Assembly (NCBI GenBank): GCA_964035545.1
Contig: OZ037767.1
Span: 17,138,781 to 17,202,780, forward strand
Source: Bugula neritina
Lineage: Eukaryota; Bryozoa; Gymnolaemata; Cheilostomatida; Bugulidae
Length of the DNA stretch: 64,000 nucleotides
Direction: 5' to 3'
The notes beneath the pieces were generated by a model. It was not told the origin of the DNA. It saw only the letters and a program-made list of their open reading frames with translations, and did not search any database. Shown in pieces: positions 38,253-51,058 of the stretch (the stretch's first letter is position 1; each line of letters begins with the position of its first letter). The position numbers were made by a program, and so were the translations under genes.

Positions 38253-40510
38253 ATATATATAGCTCCTTGATTTATAGTTCTATTGTTTTCGCGTATCATG
38301 CAGTTCATTCACATCACCAGGCCCCCCTTGTACTAATGGAATGGATGGCTAGTAAGTATTAAATTGTGTTGCACTCATTCTGACATACATTATATATTGA
38401 GTGTCACCTTCCACTGTACATGTGCAATGCCTGTTAACAATATTATATTATAACATCTTATATAATACTACAATTTGAAATCATTTTTTGGAGCAGAAAA
38501 GTTTGAACTTTTGAACTTTTGAATACAACTTAATTTAGTGATGGTTATCAGCAGCGCCACCACGAATCTCTCTCATACCAACAAAACAGAAGTAGCACAG
38601 ACTGCAATCTACTAGAAGTTATGCCAGAAAGGTGTAAAGTTGCAGTTGTATGCCAATAGATACCAATCTACATCCACACTTGCCTGGTATGACTCTGTAG
38701 TCTATAATCAGAATTGTTTCAAGATGAAATCTTCCAGAGATATTATGTAATAATGCCAAGATAAGTGTAGCTTTAGCCCTCGATCTGTAATTAGCACATA
38801 CTTCACTGTACAACCCAGTTCACATGTACTACACCTACAGGGTGACATACATTTCGAAAATGACAATTGGAAAACACCTATCTGGAAACCGGACAAATCA
38901 CCAATAGACAACTGGAGAATAGACGTTTGGAAAATGAGGAATATTCAATATGGCCTAGTCTGGAGGGGGGTTCAGCATTTGGTTGAGTCTAAAATAGCTT
39001 TCAAAAATAAATATAAAGGCCTAATCAGTTAGGCTATCAGGGAGGCCATCATGGAAGTAGAATTATAGTCACCAAATAGTTCTAATTTAAGATTGCCCAT
39101 GTTTGCAATAAGCTATTTTGAACCCTGTCAGAGTTATCTGTTTTTTCACAAAGGCATTTTAGGTCATTTTTGAAATGTGAATTCCACCTACAGTATACAG
39201 GTTATCCCTGTCACTATAATTATAACTTAAGTGTCGGTGTAGAATCATATTATCATATTGTAATTCAGTTATAGCCAGTAATGCAAGTGGCACTATTAGA
39301 CTCTACATGATTAGTGACTGTAATGCCCGTGAAAATGGGAGCAATACCTTTTGTTTCTCAACAATAAGAATAGTACAGTCTGCCTACAGTCTGTATAGTC
39401 AGTTACTGCCTATTCATGCTGCCTATTCATGCTGACATTACATCAGCATAGTTCACCTCAACTGGTGAACTGATGACCCTGTGTCATCTACACTTACAGC
39501 CTCTATTCAATGGTGTCTGCATAATACTTTCAGTTAGTGGCACAGTTATAGAACGTTCCATAACATTTGAGATGTTAGACTGAGTTCTGAAGTTTTGAGA
39601 AGTTGAACCATAGGATTCCAGACTGTAGGGAACTCCTATGTTTTCTTGTTGAACACAACAAATCCCCACCTATAGGCAGTGATGCACTTAACCATAGCTT
39701 CTAATATGACTGCTTGCCAGCTCTCTGTGGTTCTACTAGCCAGCCTATCAGTTACTAACTAGACACCGGCAGCAATAGTCAGAAGTGGCAGCACTGCTAT
39801 GTTCTACCAGCATACTATTGCCACGTGTTTTTGCAGTTTCCTCTCTACAGATGTATAACTACACGTGAAAGCTTCTACTACCATCAACATTATGTATGTT
39901 AGCATAGTAATACAAGTAACCCAGAGTGATGGATCTATCACACTGGTTTATCTAGCAACTGCTGGAGATGGTCAGAGAGGGTAGGAGTGGATATAGATAA
40001 CCTAACTACCCCCAGCTCCCCCTGACTAAATGGCAGGTATTTTACTGCATAATCATCACAGGGGACTCTAGCTTTGCTATTGGAGTTTGAACAGGGTGCA
40101 GCAAAATTAGAACAAGTTAATTAATAGTCGCAAGTGAGTTACCATAGTGACCAGGGTCAAAATATGAAAGCATACCAAACAGTTTTGCAATTACAATTTT
40201 TATTAGCTTTGATGACTAGAAATTCCTCAACTCAAATCTCAAAATTAATGTTACCACCTCTGCCTGCCATTTTGGCCAACTGAAATTCTTGTAGATTTAT
40301 GTAGCATACTGCTACATAATTATTATCTACTTCTGTTGTTATAACTTATACTACCCCCACAAACTGCAAACTCATCAATCTATCTGTCAACGCTTGTCAA
40401 CTAAAACCAGAAGTGTCGATTGCAAGTGCGGCCACAAAACGTGATGCTAGCTATACGCAACTGCCAGCTATTATTATCGTCACGTTATTGCAGTACATGC
40501 AATCGCTACG

Positions 40511-40545
40511 TATATAAAGGAATGTCGCAGTCACCCCGTCATTCA
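40511..40545 (+). promoter_or_regulatory. Predicted core promoter (TATA box and initiator) of the P450 gene
   Basis: TATATAAAG begins at 40511 and TCATTC, matching the arthropod-type initiator TCAKTY, places +1 at A40541, 30 bp downstream of the first T. A CACGTG E-box lies at 40551. A 5' UTR exon would run from here to about 40678, where TACGCT is followed by GTAAGT. The next exon could start after the acceptor CACTTTCAG at about 41231 and holds the ATG at 41252. Confidence 0.6.
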
Positions 40546-41251
40546 TTCAACACGTGGTTGAGCTACTACACGCCGGTAGACAAACATTCCTATCACTACA
40601 TCACTATTAGTAACCACACTCACTATTATATTACTCCTACAACTCTGTGAAAAACGGACATGGGTTTCATATACGCTGTAAGTAAAGTTTAATTTCTCTA
40701 GCAAATATTATTCATGCTTATGAATATATTATTATATTTGTTGCATTTTTTTAACTTGATGTTAGTAAGTAACTAAGTTTGTTAGCCAAACTCAATAGTA
40801 AAACTAAAACTAAATTTAATAGTAATACTAATTAGTAATTATAATACAGTAAATGTAGTACTAATAGTAATAGTAGCACAAACTGTAAAGTGTAATGTAA
40901 TATTATTAGTGATAGTAATACTAGTAATACTAATACTAATAGTAATAGTAATACTAATACTAAGTCTAATACTAATGAGTAATAGCAATAGTATTTTTCA
41001 TAAATTATTCACTAAAACTAAAAGTAAAACGTATTACTTGTAGTTGTTGGTGAAATTAAATTTATTTCTAATGATAATTGAAATGTTGTTGCTTGCTGAA
41101 TTATTTATAATATATTTATAATAATAGAATTTAAACTCGTACAAAAATATTACAATTTACATGTGACATTTTAATTCAATTGTAATATATTAATTTAAAT
41201 ATTCATATTGGTATATAAATATTCACTTTCAGTGATACAATTGCAAGAAAA

Positions 41252-44200
41252 ATGATGGTGAGTAACAACTAACGTGATTTTCTTTGATTTTCTTATAACT
41301 TTCCTTATCTTACAAACACTAATAGTAATACTAATAGTATGAGTCAATGAATGCACTTGCAGTTACACTAATAGTAATACTGTAGTAGCAATACTTCATC
41401 ATTGTGCTTGCTTCAAGTTCATAACCAATAGTGCTAGGATTTAGAAATGTTTTGCATGTGGCTAGTGTTCTAGTGTTATTGCATCTGCCAATACTTTGGC
41501 ACTCAGTGACTCAACAAAAATCAACTAATTTGAATATTTCACATGCTGGTTGATTCTTCCATTTCATTTCATAATTTTTGAGCTAGGTGCAGTAATGGCA
41601 CTGGTATTGATTACCAAGTTGATTTGGTAATTTGTCAATTGAATGTATGATAGAATAAATTTGCTTGAACAGAGAAGATATTTCTCTAGATTGAGCACTA
41701 GACTCAGCTTGAAGTAACTGTCTGACACAGCAGAGTGGGTCACTCTAAGAATGTGACCTTTCACCTTTAACCTAAACTACTAACATGCACACTGATTGCC
41801 CTTGGACAGCTCAGCATTCTCCATCTCCTTGTAGAACCTCGTGCAGACCACTTGGACCCACTACCTCTACGCTGCCATTGCTGCCGCACTTGCCTACGTC
41901 GTGTACACTAAATCCAAGAGAGCACGATTCCCACCAGGACCATTTCCTATGCCACTTATAGGTTGGTATTGCCTGGTAACATGATAAACATACCATATTG
42001 CTATACAACAGACAGCAGACAAGTCTTAACAGCAGTTTGTTTTCAGTGAATTCATAAATTTAGACTATTTCAGCACTTAGCCACTCCTTGTAGTTGTGTC
42101 AACTTCAATAACATAGCCTACAGTCATTGCAGCATTTTACTGTTGGGAGGGGGGGGCTTGTCTCCATCCCGGCCACATGTAATTTTAAGAGCCTAAGGCT
42201 TGGCATGCTGTTGTATAAGCTTTGTTATTCAGAAATAGAACAGCCAGGTTAATAACCTGCACCTGAATACCAGGTGTGCACTGGCCTGAAAATCCCTTAC
42301 ATCTTATATATACTCTCTATAGATTATGTGGCCTGGGGGAGAGTTTAGCTTCCCCTACTGTGATATATTCTCTGCTATAAATCATTTAAAGTACTGAAAG
42401 CTGGTGGTTTAATGTGACATTAGCTATAATATATGCAGCATTCCTGTCCATTTCTGTTGACAATACAGACTGGGTTCTGTAAAATACTCTATTCATAATA
42501 TATTAATAGAATGAGGTCACATTCTATAGCCTTAGCTCTTAACTTGTGCATTCAAGCCTGTCTCAACAAATAATATTGAAATGTGTCCACTTTCACACTA
42601 TTAGTAGTTCCCAGTACACGTGTACTACAGATTGTTTTTATCAACAATTTCGAGTCTAGACAGTAAAAGTACATTACGAAGTATCTATAAATAGTGCATG
42701 TTATGGTATTTACTTCAATATGAATCTATAAATAGCTCATGTTATGCAGTATTTACACCAATACACTCAGTTCGGAAGCTTATTTAAAACTTGGTGATTA
42801 AAACTTTAATGTTGTTTTGTTCCTAAAATACTTGTTGTTTATCACATGAAAGTCTAGACTGCCTGGACAGACAACTCTATACTGAAACATGAATACATAG
42901 CAGTGAATATATCTCAGACCTCATATTAATGTACCATAACAATATTGACATTATCCCCTACTTCAACACATGAATATACACATCACACTTTACTATTACA
43001 TACTAATATATTCATGGCAGTTATTTCTTATGCCCACTCACTTTAAAAGTTGTCTCCCTGCTCTGAAATATTTTATAGAATCTCTATTCAATACATTTAC
43101 TATGTTCATTCGTATTTCTCCCAACTCTTCCTTTCAAACATGTTATAGTTATAATATATTATAATGGAATTATATTATAATTATATTGCAACATAAAATA
43201 ATTGATTATAAGGCTTTTATAATATAGAACATGGCTCCTTGCCATACAAAACAATTTCAAACGTTTTTTTGTGTTCACTATTAACTGGTTTTCAATTAAT
43301 TTTCAATTTTGCAAAAATTCCAATATTCAACTTCAGGGGCTGTTGCTAAGCGATGCTGTATAAACACAACATAACGTTGGCATTCATTTGATATATTATT
43401 ATATTAAAATGGTTTATGGACGTATAAATTCCCATTAGCTACCACAAGTAGAATCTATTCTCATTACACCAGCAGTAATACACAACAGGTGCCTTGGGTA
43501 CACATAAATTATAGGTTTAGTAAGTAGAGGTCCTACGCCACTGTTTCCTGTCTTGTTACGGGTCTTCTCTCTCAGGATGCACCACTAGAATCATTGCGGA
43601 TGTGGGAAATGCAACTGTAAATTTTAGTCTAGCTGTTTTGACTCAGCGATTTTGTGTCTCTATTTCACAACATTAAATTCTTTCAGTTGGCAACTTTCCA
43701 AAGCTTTAAAGTTTAATTTGTCAACATTTCTGCAAGGCATTAGACCGTTTCAGAGAAATATATTGATTAATAGGATATAAATAACTTTGTTATTATAAAT
43801 TTATTTGAAATATTTAAAATCTTTAGCTTATACTGTCAAAAACAATTCCGTGTATTTCAGGAAATGCCCTGGGAATTCTGGGACAGCCCCTGCACGTAAC
43901 GTTTGCACAGTTGCAGAAGAAATATGGTGAGATATTTGCGCTGAAAGTGGCGGGAGTTGAGGTGGTAGTGGTAAATGGGTATGAGAACATACGAGAGGTG
44001 CTGGTGCATCAGAGCAAGAAGTTCAGTGGCCGGCCCAACATAACCTGGACCAGTCTCACTCAGAAACACGGTGAGTGTGGGTACTACTCAGTAAGTGTGA
44101 GTACTACTCAGTCACTAAGTACTACTCAGTCAGTGTGAGTACTACTCGGTCAGTGTGAGTACTACTCAGTCAGTGTGAGTACTACTCAGTCGGTGTGAGT

Positions 44201-47200
44201 GTTTGACTGTGAAATATAAGAGATGATTTAGAAATGGTATCCAATGTTCCACCAGTTATTCACAGCAACAGCTGAATAAAATACTCTGCAACTAAGCATT
44301 ACGTGTGAAACATGCAGATGCTTGCCATAAAGAATGTAAATCACAAGTTAGCACTGCTTGTGATTGTCATGCCATCATACCCAAACGTGTTGGTTGTTAC
44401 CAACCTCACTGTTGTATATAGTAAACTCATGTGGCTGTATATAGTATACTCATGTTGCTGTATATAGTATACTCACATTGCTGTATATTGTACGTCATGT
44501 GGTTGTTCCTACAGGCATATTCAGCTGCGAAGGTAAAACCTTCTCCACGCAGAAGACAATGGTGAGGAAAATGCTGGCAGAGGTGAACTGGGACGACGAA
44601 GACGCGGCTGAGAAGAGAATACAGAGTATAGGTAGAGACCTGGTGGCCTGGCTGGGAGAGACAGGTGTGTACCGAGGACTACCTGGTGTATTGTATTGTG
44701 TGTGGAGTTTCTCTCTCTATGCAATATCTGTGGGAGAAGATAACTACTGTTGTAAATTGTGATTACAAGATATTTTAGTCTAGAGTAGGATTTATTACTC
44801 ATCAAGTTGAGGCATGGTGTGTAGGAGTTGTGTCCCCTACTAACTTGTACTCTGTTCACACAAGGTAAGCCTGTGGACCCGCAGATCTACCTCGACACAG
44901 CCGTCTGCAACGTGACCAGCGGCCCGCTCATGTCCATCACATTCAAGCCGACCGATGATCTCATGCTAGCCGTCTCCAAGATCGCCATGGACATATTCAT
45001 AGACGCCGGGGCACAGAACGTCAACAACTACTTCACTTTCCTTCGGTAACTATATTTCTCTCCTTTTGCCTGCCTGTCTGTCTATGTCTGTCTGTGTGTC
45101 TATGTCTGTCTGTGTGTCGGCTACTATGTCAGTTACCACGGATACGTGTGTTTACAGTGATATCCCGGGAGACCCGACCAACTACCACGTGCTGATGAAG
45201 AACGCCGGCACAGCTATGGATGTTCTCTCAGGAGTTATCACCTCTCACAAAGAGAAGATGGTGGAAAACCCTTCATCTCCCCCAGCTGACTTCATAGACC
45301 ACTACCTGCACACGATGCAGTCGGGCACTGAACCTACCTGCACAGGTAAACGCTTCTCTTCTCTCTTAAGAATTACATGGTTGAGGAGAAAACATTATCG
45401 TAAAGTTTACCTTCTTCTTGACTTGGATGTTGTGGGTTTAGTCTAAGATTTTACACAACTTGACAGTGTAATGACAAAACCAGCTGAGGACATTTAGCTA
45501 TTCATTCTAACATACATGTGTTTCAGCACCTTGTAGTTGATACAACCTAAACTTGACCTCTCAATGACCTTGGCTTTTGGTATTCACGCGTTTCTAGTTC
45601 ACAACTAATGACATCACGGAATAAAATTTGCATGCATTTTTGATATGGCGTAGTAACTATACATACGGAGTTTTCCCCTCTTCATTGCAGATGCACAGCT
45701 ATTGGCTGTAGTGACAGACTTGTTTGCTATGGGTATTGAGGCTACAGCCACGATGCTAAGGTGGGCTCTACTCCTGCTCTCTCAACGCCCCCAGGTTCAA
45801 GCTAGAATACAGGTTAGAGATTAAATTGAGAGTTTTGTTTTCTTAACAAGATGAGACAACTTTACTGTGACAAAACTTAATTTCTCTATGTGTGACTGTA
45901 TTTCAATTGCAATGGTTGAACTGAAAGGTGAAGGTTGAGTGGGCATGATTATATAGCAATAGTTTTCTTTACTGCTAACAGCATCTACCATCTCATATAT
46001 ACGTCTGCACCTCATCTATACGTCTGCATCTCATATATACGTCTGCTGCTGCCATATCTCAGGGTTCAGGTTATAATAGACTTTTCCCCGTGTAGAAAGA
46101 GATTGATGAGGTTATGGGTAAGACGACCCCGTCCCTCGCTCATCAGCCAGAAATGAATTTCACAAACTCGGCTATCACAGAAATAAAGAGATATGTTAAC
46201 TTAGTCAGCATCAACCTCCCCCACGCTGCCACCGAAGATGCCATATTTCAAGGTGTGTCTTTCTTCTGCGTGTAAATAACTTCAAATCAATACAGAAATA
46301 TTGACTATTGATTTTCAGTTTGCTTTCTTTCAATATCTTTGCACCTTTTTCCAACCCTACTAAATTGAAACCTCAACCCGGGAGCGTCACAAACATCCTG
46401 ACTGCTGTATAGTCCTCAGGCTAAAGTTGCATTGCGAAGTATTATTTCATGAAGCCTGTGTTCTTATTTTAGGATACTTCATCCCAAAGGGAGCTGTGGT
46501 ACTGCCCAACCTTGCCTCTATCCATTACGACGAAGAAACTTATGCTGAGCCAATGACCTTCAAACCCGACAGATTTATTGAAGGCGGATCTTTCCAGAAG
46601 CCTAAGAAGTTCATGCCATACTCCGCAGGTAACGTATTATATATATTACTACTCCGCAGGTAAACTATTATATATATTACTACTCTGCAGGTAAACTCTC
46701 CTATATATTACTACTCCGCAGGTAAACTCTCCTATATATTACTACTCCGCAGGTAAACTCTCCTATATATTACTACTCCGCAGGTAAACTCTCCTATATA
46801 TTACTACTCCGCAGGTAAACTCTCCTATATATTACTACTCCGCAGGTAAACTCTCCTATATATTGCTACTCCGCAGGTAAACTCTCCTATATATTGCTAC
46901 TCCGCAGGTAAACTCTCCTATATATCTCTATTCAAGAGAACACGACTCTCTGTTTATGCTTAATAAAATACATCTTGATGCCACGCTGCCTCGAGTCAGC
47001 AGCCCAACTCTGTTTGTTATTCATGTCCTGTTCAAGTGCTGCCTCTTCTCTCTGACAGCGTGTCTCAAGACAGCTCAGCTGCCATCTCATGAATATTCAG
47101 CGTATACACTCCTGGGGGGTCGACAGCGTACACTCCTGGGGGGGTCGACAGCGTATACACTCCTGGGGGGGTCGACAGCGTACACTCCTGAGACACGTCA

Positions 47201-47407
47201 GCAAAACTCTGTCTGTGTGTTGCAGGTGTGAGGTCGTGTCTAGGTCAAACCGTCAGCCAGTGGCAGATCTTTCTCTTCCTCACTGCTATTCTGCAGAAGT
47301 TCAACATCAGCCTCTCCGGGGACGTCAAACCTGATGTCTACGGACTCATCAGATTTCCAGGAGAATTTAAAGTTTCCTTCAAACCCAGAGAGTCGTCTGC
47401 TCTTTAG
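41252..47407 (+). CDS. Cytochrome P450, microsomal, clan 2-like
   Basis: Exons 41252-41257, 41835-41961, 43861-44070, 44515-44664, 44865-45045, 45158-45345, 45691-45812, 46096-46252, 46473-46628, 47226-47407. GT-AG throughout, phases agree, 492 aa. A heme monooxygenase on the ER membrane. Features in order: signal anchor at about 8-24 (WTHYLYAAIAAALAYVVY), proline hinge PPGPFPMPLIG, FSGRP, FIDHYL, I-helix MGIEAT (301-306, replacing the usual AGxxTT), K-helix ExxR (E357-R360), PDRF (412-415) and the heme-binding loop FMPYSAGVRSCLG with Cys437. FSGRP and FIDHYL point to the CYP2-like clan. Exon 1 codes for only MM, so the start rests on the in-frame ATG pair and the fitting splice phase. A poly(A)-like ATTAAA is at about 47636. 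Repeats sit at the ends of introns 3 and 9. Substrate unknown. Confidence 0.93.
44071..44206 (+). repeat. 20-bp donor-containing repeat at the start of CYP intron 3
   Basis: Begins at the donor GTGAGT of exon 3. Six or so copies of GTGAGTACTACTCAGTCAGT and variants follow, each restoring GTGAGT. The unit is not a multiple of three. Confidence 0.9.
44411..44514 (+). repeat. 23-bp repeat before the acceptor of CYP intron 3
   Basis: Four copies of GCTGTATATAGTATACTCAT plus three bases, ending 10-15 bp before the acceptor GTTCCTACAG (44505-44514). Intron 3 therefore has different tandem arrays at its two ends. Confidence 0.85.
45992..46047 (+). repeat. Short repeat in CYP intron 7
   Basis: Three copies of CTCATATATACGTCTGCA-like words, about 50 bp before the acceptor (46095). 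Confidence 0.8.
46616..46930 (+). repeat. 31-bp exon-end/donor array, CYP exon 9 and intron 9
   Basis: Ten copies in register. Each copy repeats the last exon bases CTACTCCGCAG and the donor GTAAACTCTCC (first copy GTAACG, second GTAAACTATT). The first junction (46628/46629) is the one that joins in frame to exon 10. Because the unit is 31 bp (3n+1), use of the second or third donor would change frame. Each unit starts with GT and ends with AG. Confidence 0.95.
47099..47200 (+). repeat. 25-27-bp repeat near the end of CYP intron 9
   Basis: Four copies of GCGTACACTCCTGGGGGG followed by GTCGACA. Related words occur next to the orphan P450 exons (25365-25425 and 35755-35795), so the duplicated segment began in or near this repeat. 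Confidence 0.85.
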
Positions 47408-48620
47408 TCACATGACCTGAATGTATCACCAAGTGTACAGAGTTTACTATTAATATTATAAATATCTACAAGATAACTAATAGTTTAGGGATGTATTTAG
47501 TGATATAGTGTAATAATATAGTATATAATCTATATATATACATGTCATGGATTTATCATATCGTGTATCAACATAGTTGCATAATATGCTGTGTTGTTTT
47601 GTTAGTCAGTGAAATTATTTTTGTTATTAAAGAATAGAGACTTATTATTGTACTATTTTCTGTGATTTTTTCAACCAGCTGTATGTTATATTTATTACAT
47701 ACAATAATATAGCTGCGTTTATTCTAGCTATAATCATTGACGTGCGGGTCGTACTACACAACCTACTATAAAATAAGTCACGTGTTTATTGGTCAGGGTA
47801 GTCTATGTCAAGAACATTTTTCTGTTAACTTCGGAGAATTCAATGTTGTGTTATTTATTATTATTTATTCCTGCACTACTGTTTTACGAAAGTAACAATA
47901 AATCACTAATAAAATATAACTCAGTTGCCATATTTCAAACAGAATTCATTTGTCTATGGTTTATATCAGTAAAGGGGATAATCCTTGAATACAGCAATAC
48001 TATAGATTATAGAATATAGATAACAGAAATATGTGATGCCGTATGCTTGCAATCTAGTATCTAAATATATGTAACACTTGACCCACTGCAGGGCATACCT
48101 GTAACTCATACACCTTCAATTCTCTCCTCATGCGTTCACATGTCACATGCAGCTTTGTATTCTATGAAATTGAAAGAAAGGGATTTTTACTAAAGTGAAT
48201 GATCTATTTTTATTATGTATAGAGATAGCTTCGGCATAGCAGACTGCGCTTTAGTGATTCCTTTATGTTCATGTTTAAAATGTGGAAAGAAATTTGAGTA
48301 CATTTTGTATAGTGAATGATATGTGGGTTACATTGTATAATACAGACTTGAATATATCTAGGTCACGTGTTAACTCAGCTATAATATAGACTAGGTGCCG
48401 AGTTTAAGCTGTGGGACTGACAGTAACAAAGTATAGTCAGAAAGAGGCTAAGCAATCTCAGACCAAGAAGCTCTAATTTCAGGTAAATTTGTTACATCAC
48501 AAATGTTAAATAATTATAAGTAAAATAACACATTATATAAGCATGTACTTTTTGATTACTTTACTTCTATTTATACATAATACAGTAAAAACTGTTTATG
48601 TTTACAAGCACACTATAACT
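47408..48620. other. P450 3' flank, homologous to the inverted flanks in units A and B
   Basis: Sequence after the stop (for example GAATGTATCACCAAGTGTAC and ACTTGAATATATCTAGGTCA) matches the reverse complement of 23640-25140 and 34080-35540 in several blocks, with deletions. It shows that the orphan exons were copied together with their downstream sequence. No gene found. Confidence 0.75.
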
Positions 48621-50857
48621 GTAAGCTTTATTACTATTACCATACAATGTTATTGTAGCATGATAAAAATACAAAAAATTGAAATATAAAATATAGAAAA
48701 ATGGTCAATTTTAAGAATATTTTCAAGCTACTCTACAAAGTGAGAGCATTGTACTAGGAAGCAAATTTAACCTTATTCTAAAAAATCTACTCAAATATTT
48801 ATTATATTCTATGTCTATGGTTTATAACACAAATTATATCAATATGTATGCATGTAACAGCTAACTATAATATGTACTGTAGACATATTATAGACAACTA
48901 TAGACATATTATAGACAACTATAGACATATTATAGACAACTATAATATGTACTGTAGACATATTATTTTATGTGTAGTATACAGAAAGGGTCTATAAACA
49001 TTTATTTATCTCTTTTTGTGATTTTCTCACACTCATTGTAAGGCAGCATGCATGAACTTGTGAGATGACAGCACATTGGCAATCCCCATGAGCTGCACAC
49101 ATTGTGTTCACACACTGACATGCTGTATATAATAGTCCCATGTTTTAACCTGCCAACATGTCTATATATAGAACAGCCCATGTAATAACTTTCCTATACA
49201 CTTACATCATAATGAATATAGATTACATAAGCAAATCAACTTGTCAGGCAAGTTGTGTCATGGTGAGGCTGGGGTCGTGAACCCCTACGCGGAAACAGAG
49301 TAGAACACAGTCTAAACTAGCTGAGATCTCGCATAAGTTTTTATAAACACTCCATGCAAAGTATATGAGACGGAAATGGTAGACATGAAAACAGCCTGTA
49401 TAAAGTAGAACATTGATCATTTCAGGTTAACTTTTAGTTTTGAAATGTTGAGGATGGCTATAAAAGCTTTATATGTATGCTTAGAAATCAAGCTTTACTA
49501 AAAAAAGCTTTTTACAACTTTGCTCACAGCTGATTGTATAATAGCAGCTTTCTTTTAGTAATTTTTCAACTATAACTTAAATTTTCACATCTTCTTATTT
49601 TATTTTTATTGTGTTATTTAAACTTTTGAACGCTATTCAACTTTTTACTGAACTCCTATGAATCACAAGTTTAGAAACACAATTTTCTATATCGCTGGTA
49701 TCTTTCTTTGTTTTACAATACCTTCTATAGTCTCTTTTCTGCTTAACTCAAACCCAAACTCCAAGTTTGTTAAACTCAATTACTATCCCAACTACTGCAT
49801 GCTGATTGGATGCTTCAAGGCAAGTATAACAGCCAATTTCTAATTGGTTGCAGTCTATAACTGCAAGAACCTCTCCATAGTGATTACCTATAGGGTCATT
49901 CTTGCAGATGGTTCAACATGTATAGTACACATGCCTTGACACCAGCATATTATTTCTGTCTTCCAAATTTAAAGCATATTACTGTTGCACTTATTAAATG
50001 GGTCTCATTAAATTACTCTAGAAGTTGTCTTCTTTCTACTTACCTTTGGAATCATCTTCTTTGTGAAAATGTAAAACCTGACATAATGCTTAGAAAAAGA
50101 AATGAATTAGAGTTTGAGCCCTAAACTCATTTCATTTATGCCTGAGTTACGAGTCTTTAAACTCGAAATTATTCAAGAGAACAACTCCTGTTGCCAATGG
50201 ATTGTAATAGTAGTATGCTTTGACAAGTGACATCACCATGCAAGTGCAACATCCACTCTTTTCATGTTCATCACATTAGACTCATTCAAAATGAACAATT
50301 GACTAAACAACAACAATATATCACAAGAATCAACTTAGTGTAGTATTGCTTTCTCAGAGGCTATGCTAAGATTACTCTTTCATTACTTCAGTGAAATTCT
50401 TAGCATCAAATAGTCGTATTATTTGATATTATATCTGAAATAGTTTATATATTTATCAGCTTGCAATCTGGTGTGAAACTTCACAAATATCTTTATGATT
50501 CATTACTATAAAACATTAATTATTTATATAAATTTTTTATAACATTCAATTTTATATTTAATATTCATTATGCATTTACCACAAAAAGTATGAACATAAT
50601 GTTAACGAGCTCATATCACAGCCACATGGCTAAATAGCTTTAGGGAAAACACAGGAAACAAGAGCTTTTCTAAATATGTTGTGTGGTAATCGTTTATATA
50701 AACAGTGCAGAGCTGTTTGAGAGCTGTGATTTAATTGGTTAGCACTTGATAGCACCGCTCAAGTACAATCTAACAGTAAATATCAATAATGATATACAAG
50801 GAGTTATGTTATAATAATAAATACATTTCTCACCTATTGCTAGCACTCCTACTCTCG
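48621..50857. other. Intergenic region between P450 and channel gene
   Basis: No supported gene. A short tandem repeat at about 48870-48965 (ATTATAGACAACTATAGACAT words). Small ORFs such as 49658-49843 have no recognisable feature. Confidence 0.55.
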
Positions 50858-50890
50858 TATATAAGGTGTATAATTGTGTAACGCAGCATT
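50858..50890 (+). promoter_or_regulatory. Predicted TATA box and start site of the channel gene
   Basis: TATATAAGG at 50858 with an initiator-like GCATTC whose A is at 50888, 30 bp downstream. The first coding ATG is 167 bp further at 51055. Confidence 0.45.
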
Positions 50891-51028
50891 CTAGGAACGT
50901 TAGCTCAACGCTGCACATATACAAGCAGTAGTGTATTAGAGCTGTGTATAGCTGTACTCTGTGCCCTGCCTTACACTTGCTCTTTCTATTGTTCAACTCA
51001 TTTTAGTTAATTTAAAACTTGGTCAAAA

Positions 51029-51058
51029 ATGCATTCCTCAAACAAACAACAACAATGA
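51029..51058 (+). promoter_or_regulatory. Upstream ORF overlapping the channel start codon
   Basis: A nine-codon ORF (ATG at 51029) ends with TGA at 51056-51058, so its stop overlaps the main ATG in the four-base arrangement ATGA. Such an overlap could reduce initiation or allow reinitiation. Confidence 0.4.

Larger units (their letters stand above)
35856..40500. other. Intergenic region upstream of the complete P450
   Basis: No supported gene. Structured parts are the CCAAT/CATGTG tandem array (36632-36855), a purine-rich array (37715-37858) and a short tandem repeat at 38147-38252. Small ORFs here show no recognisable domain. Confidence 0.55.

Noticed and set aside
46616-46930. CRISPR-like array (regular repeats)
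   Set aside because: Repeats are directly adjacent without unique spacers and sit in a eukaryotic intron.
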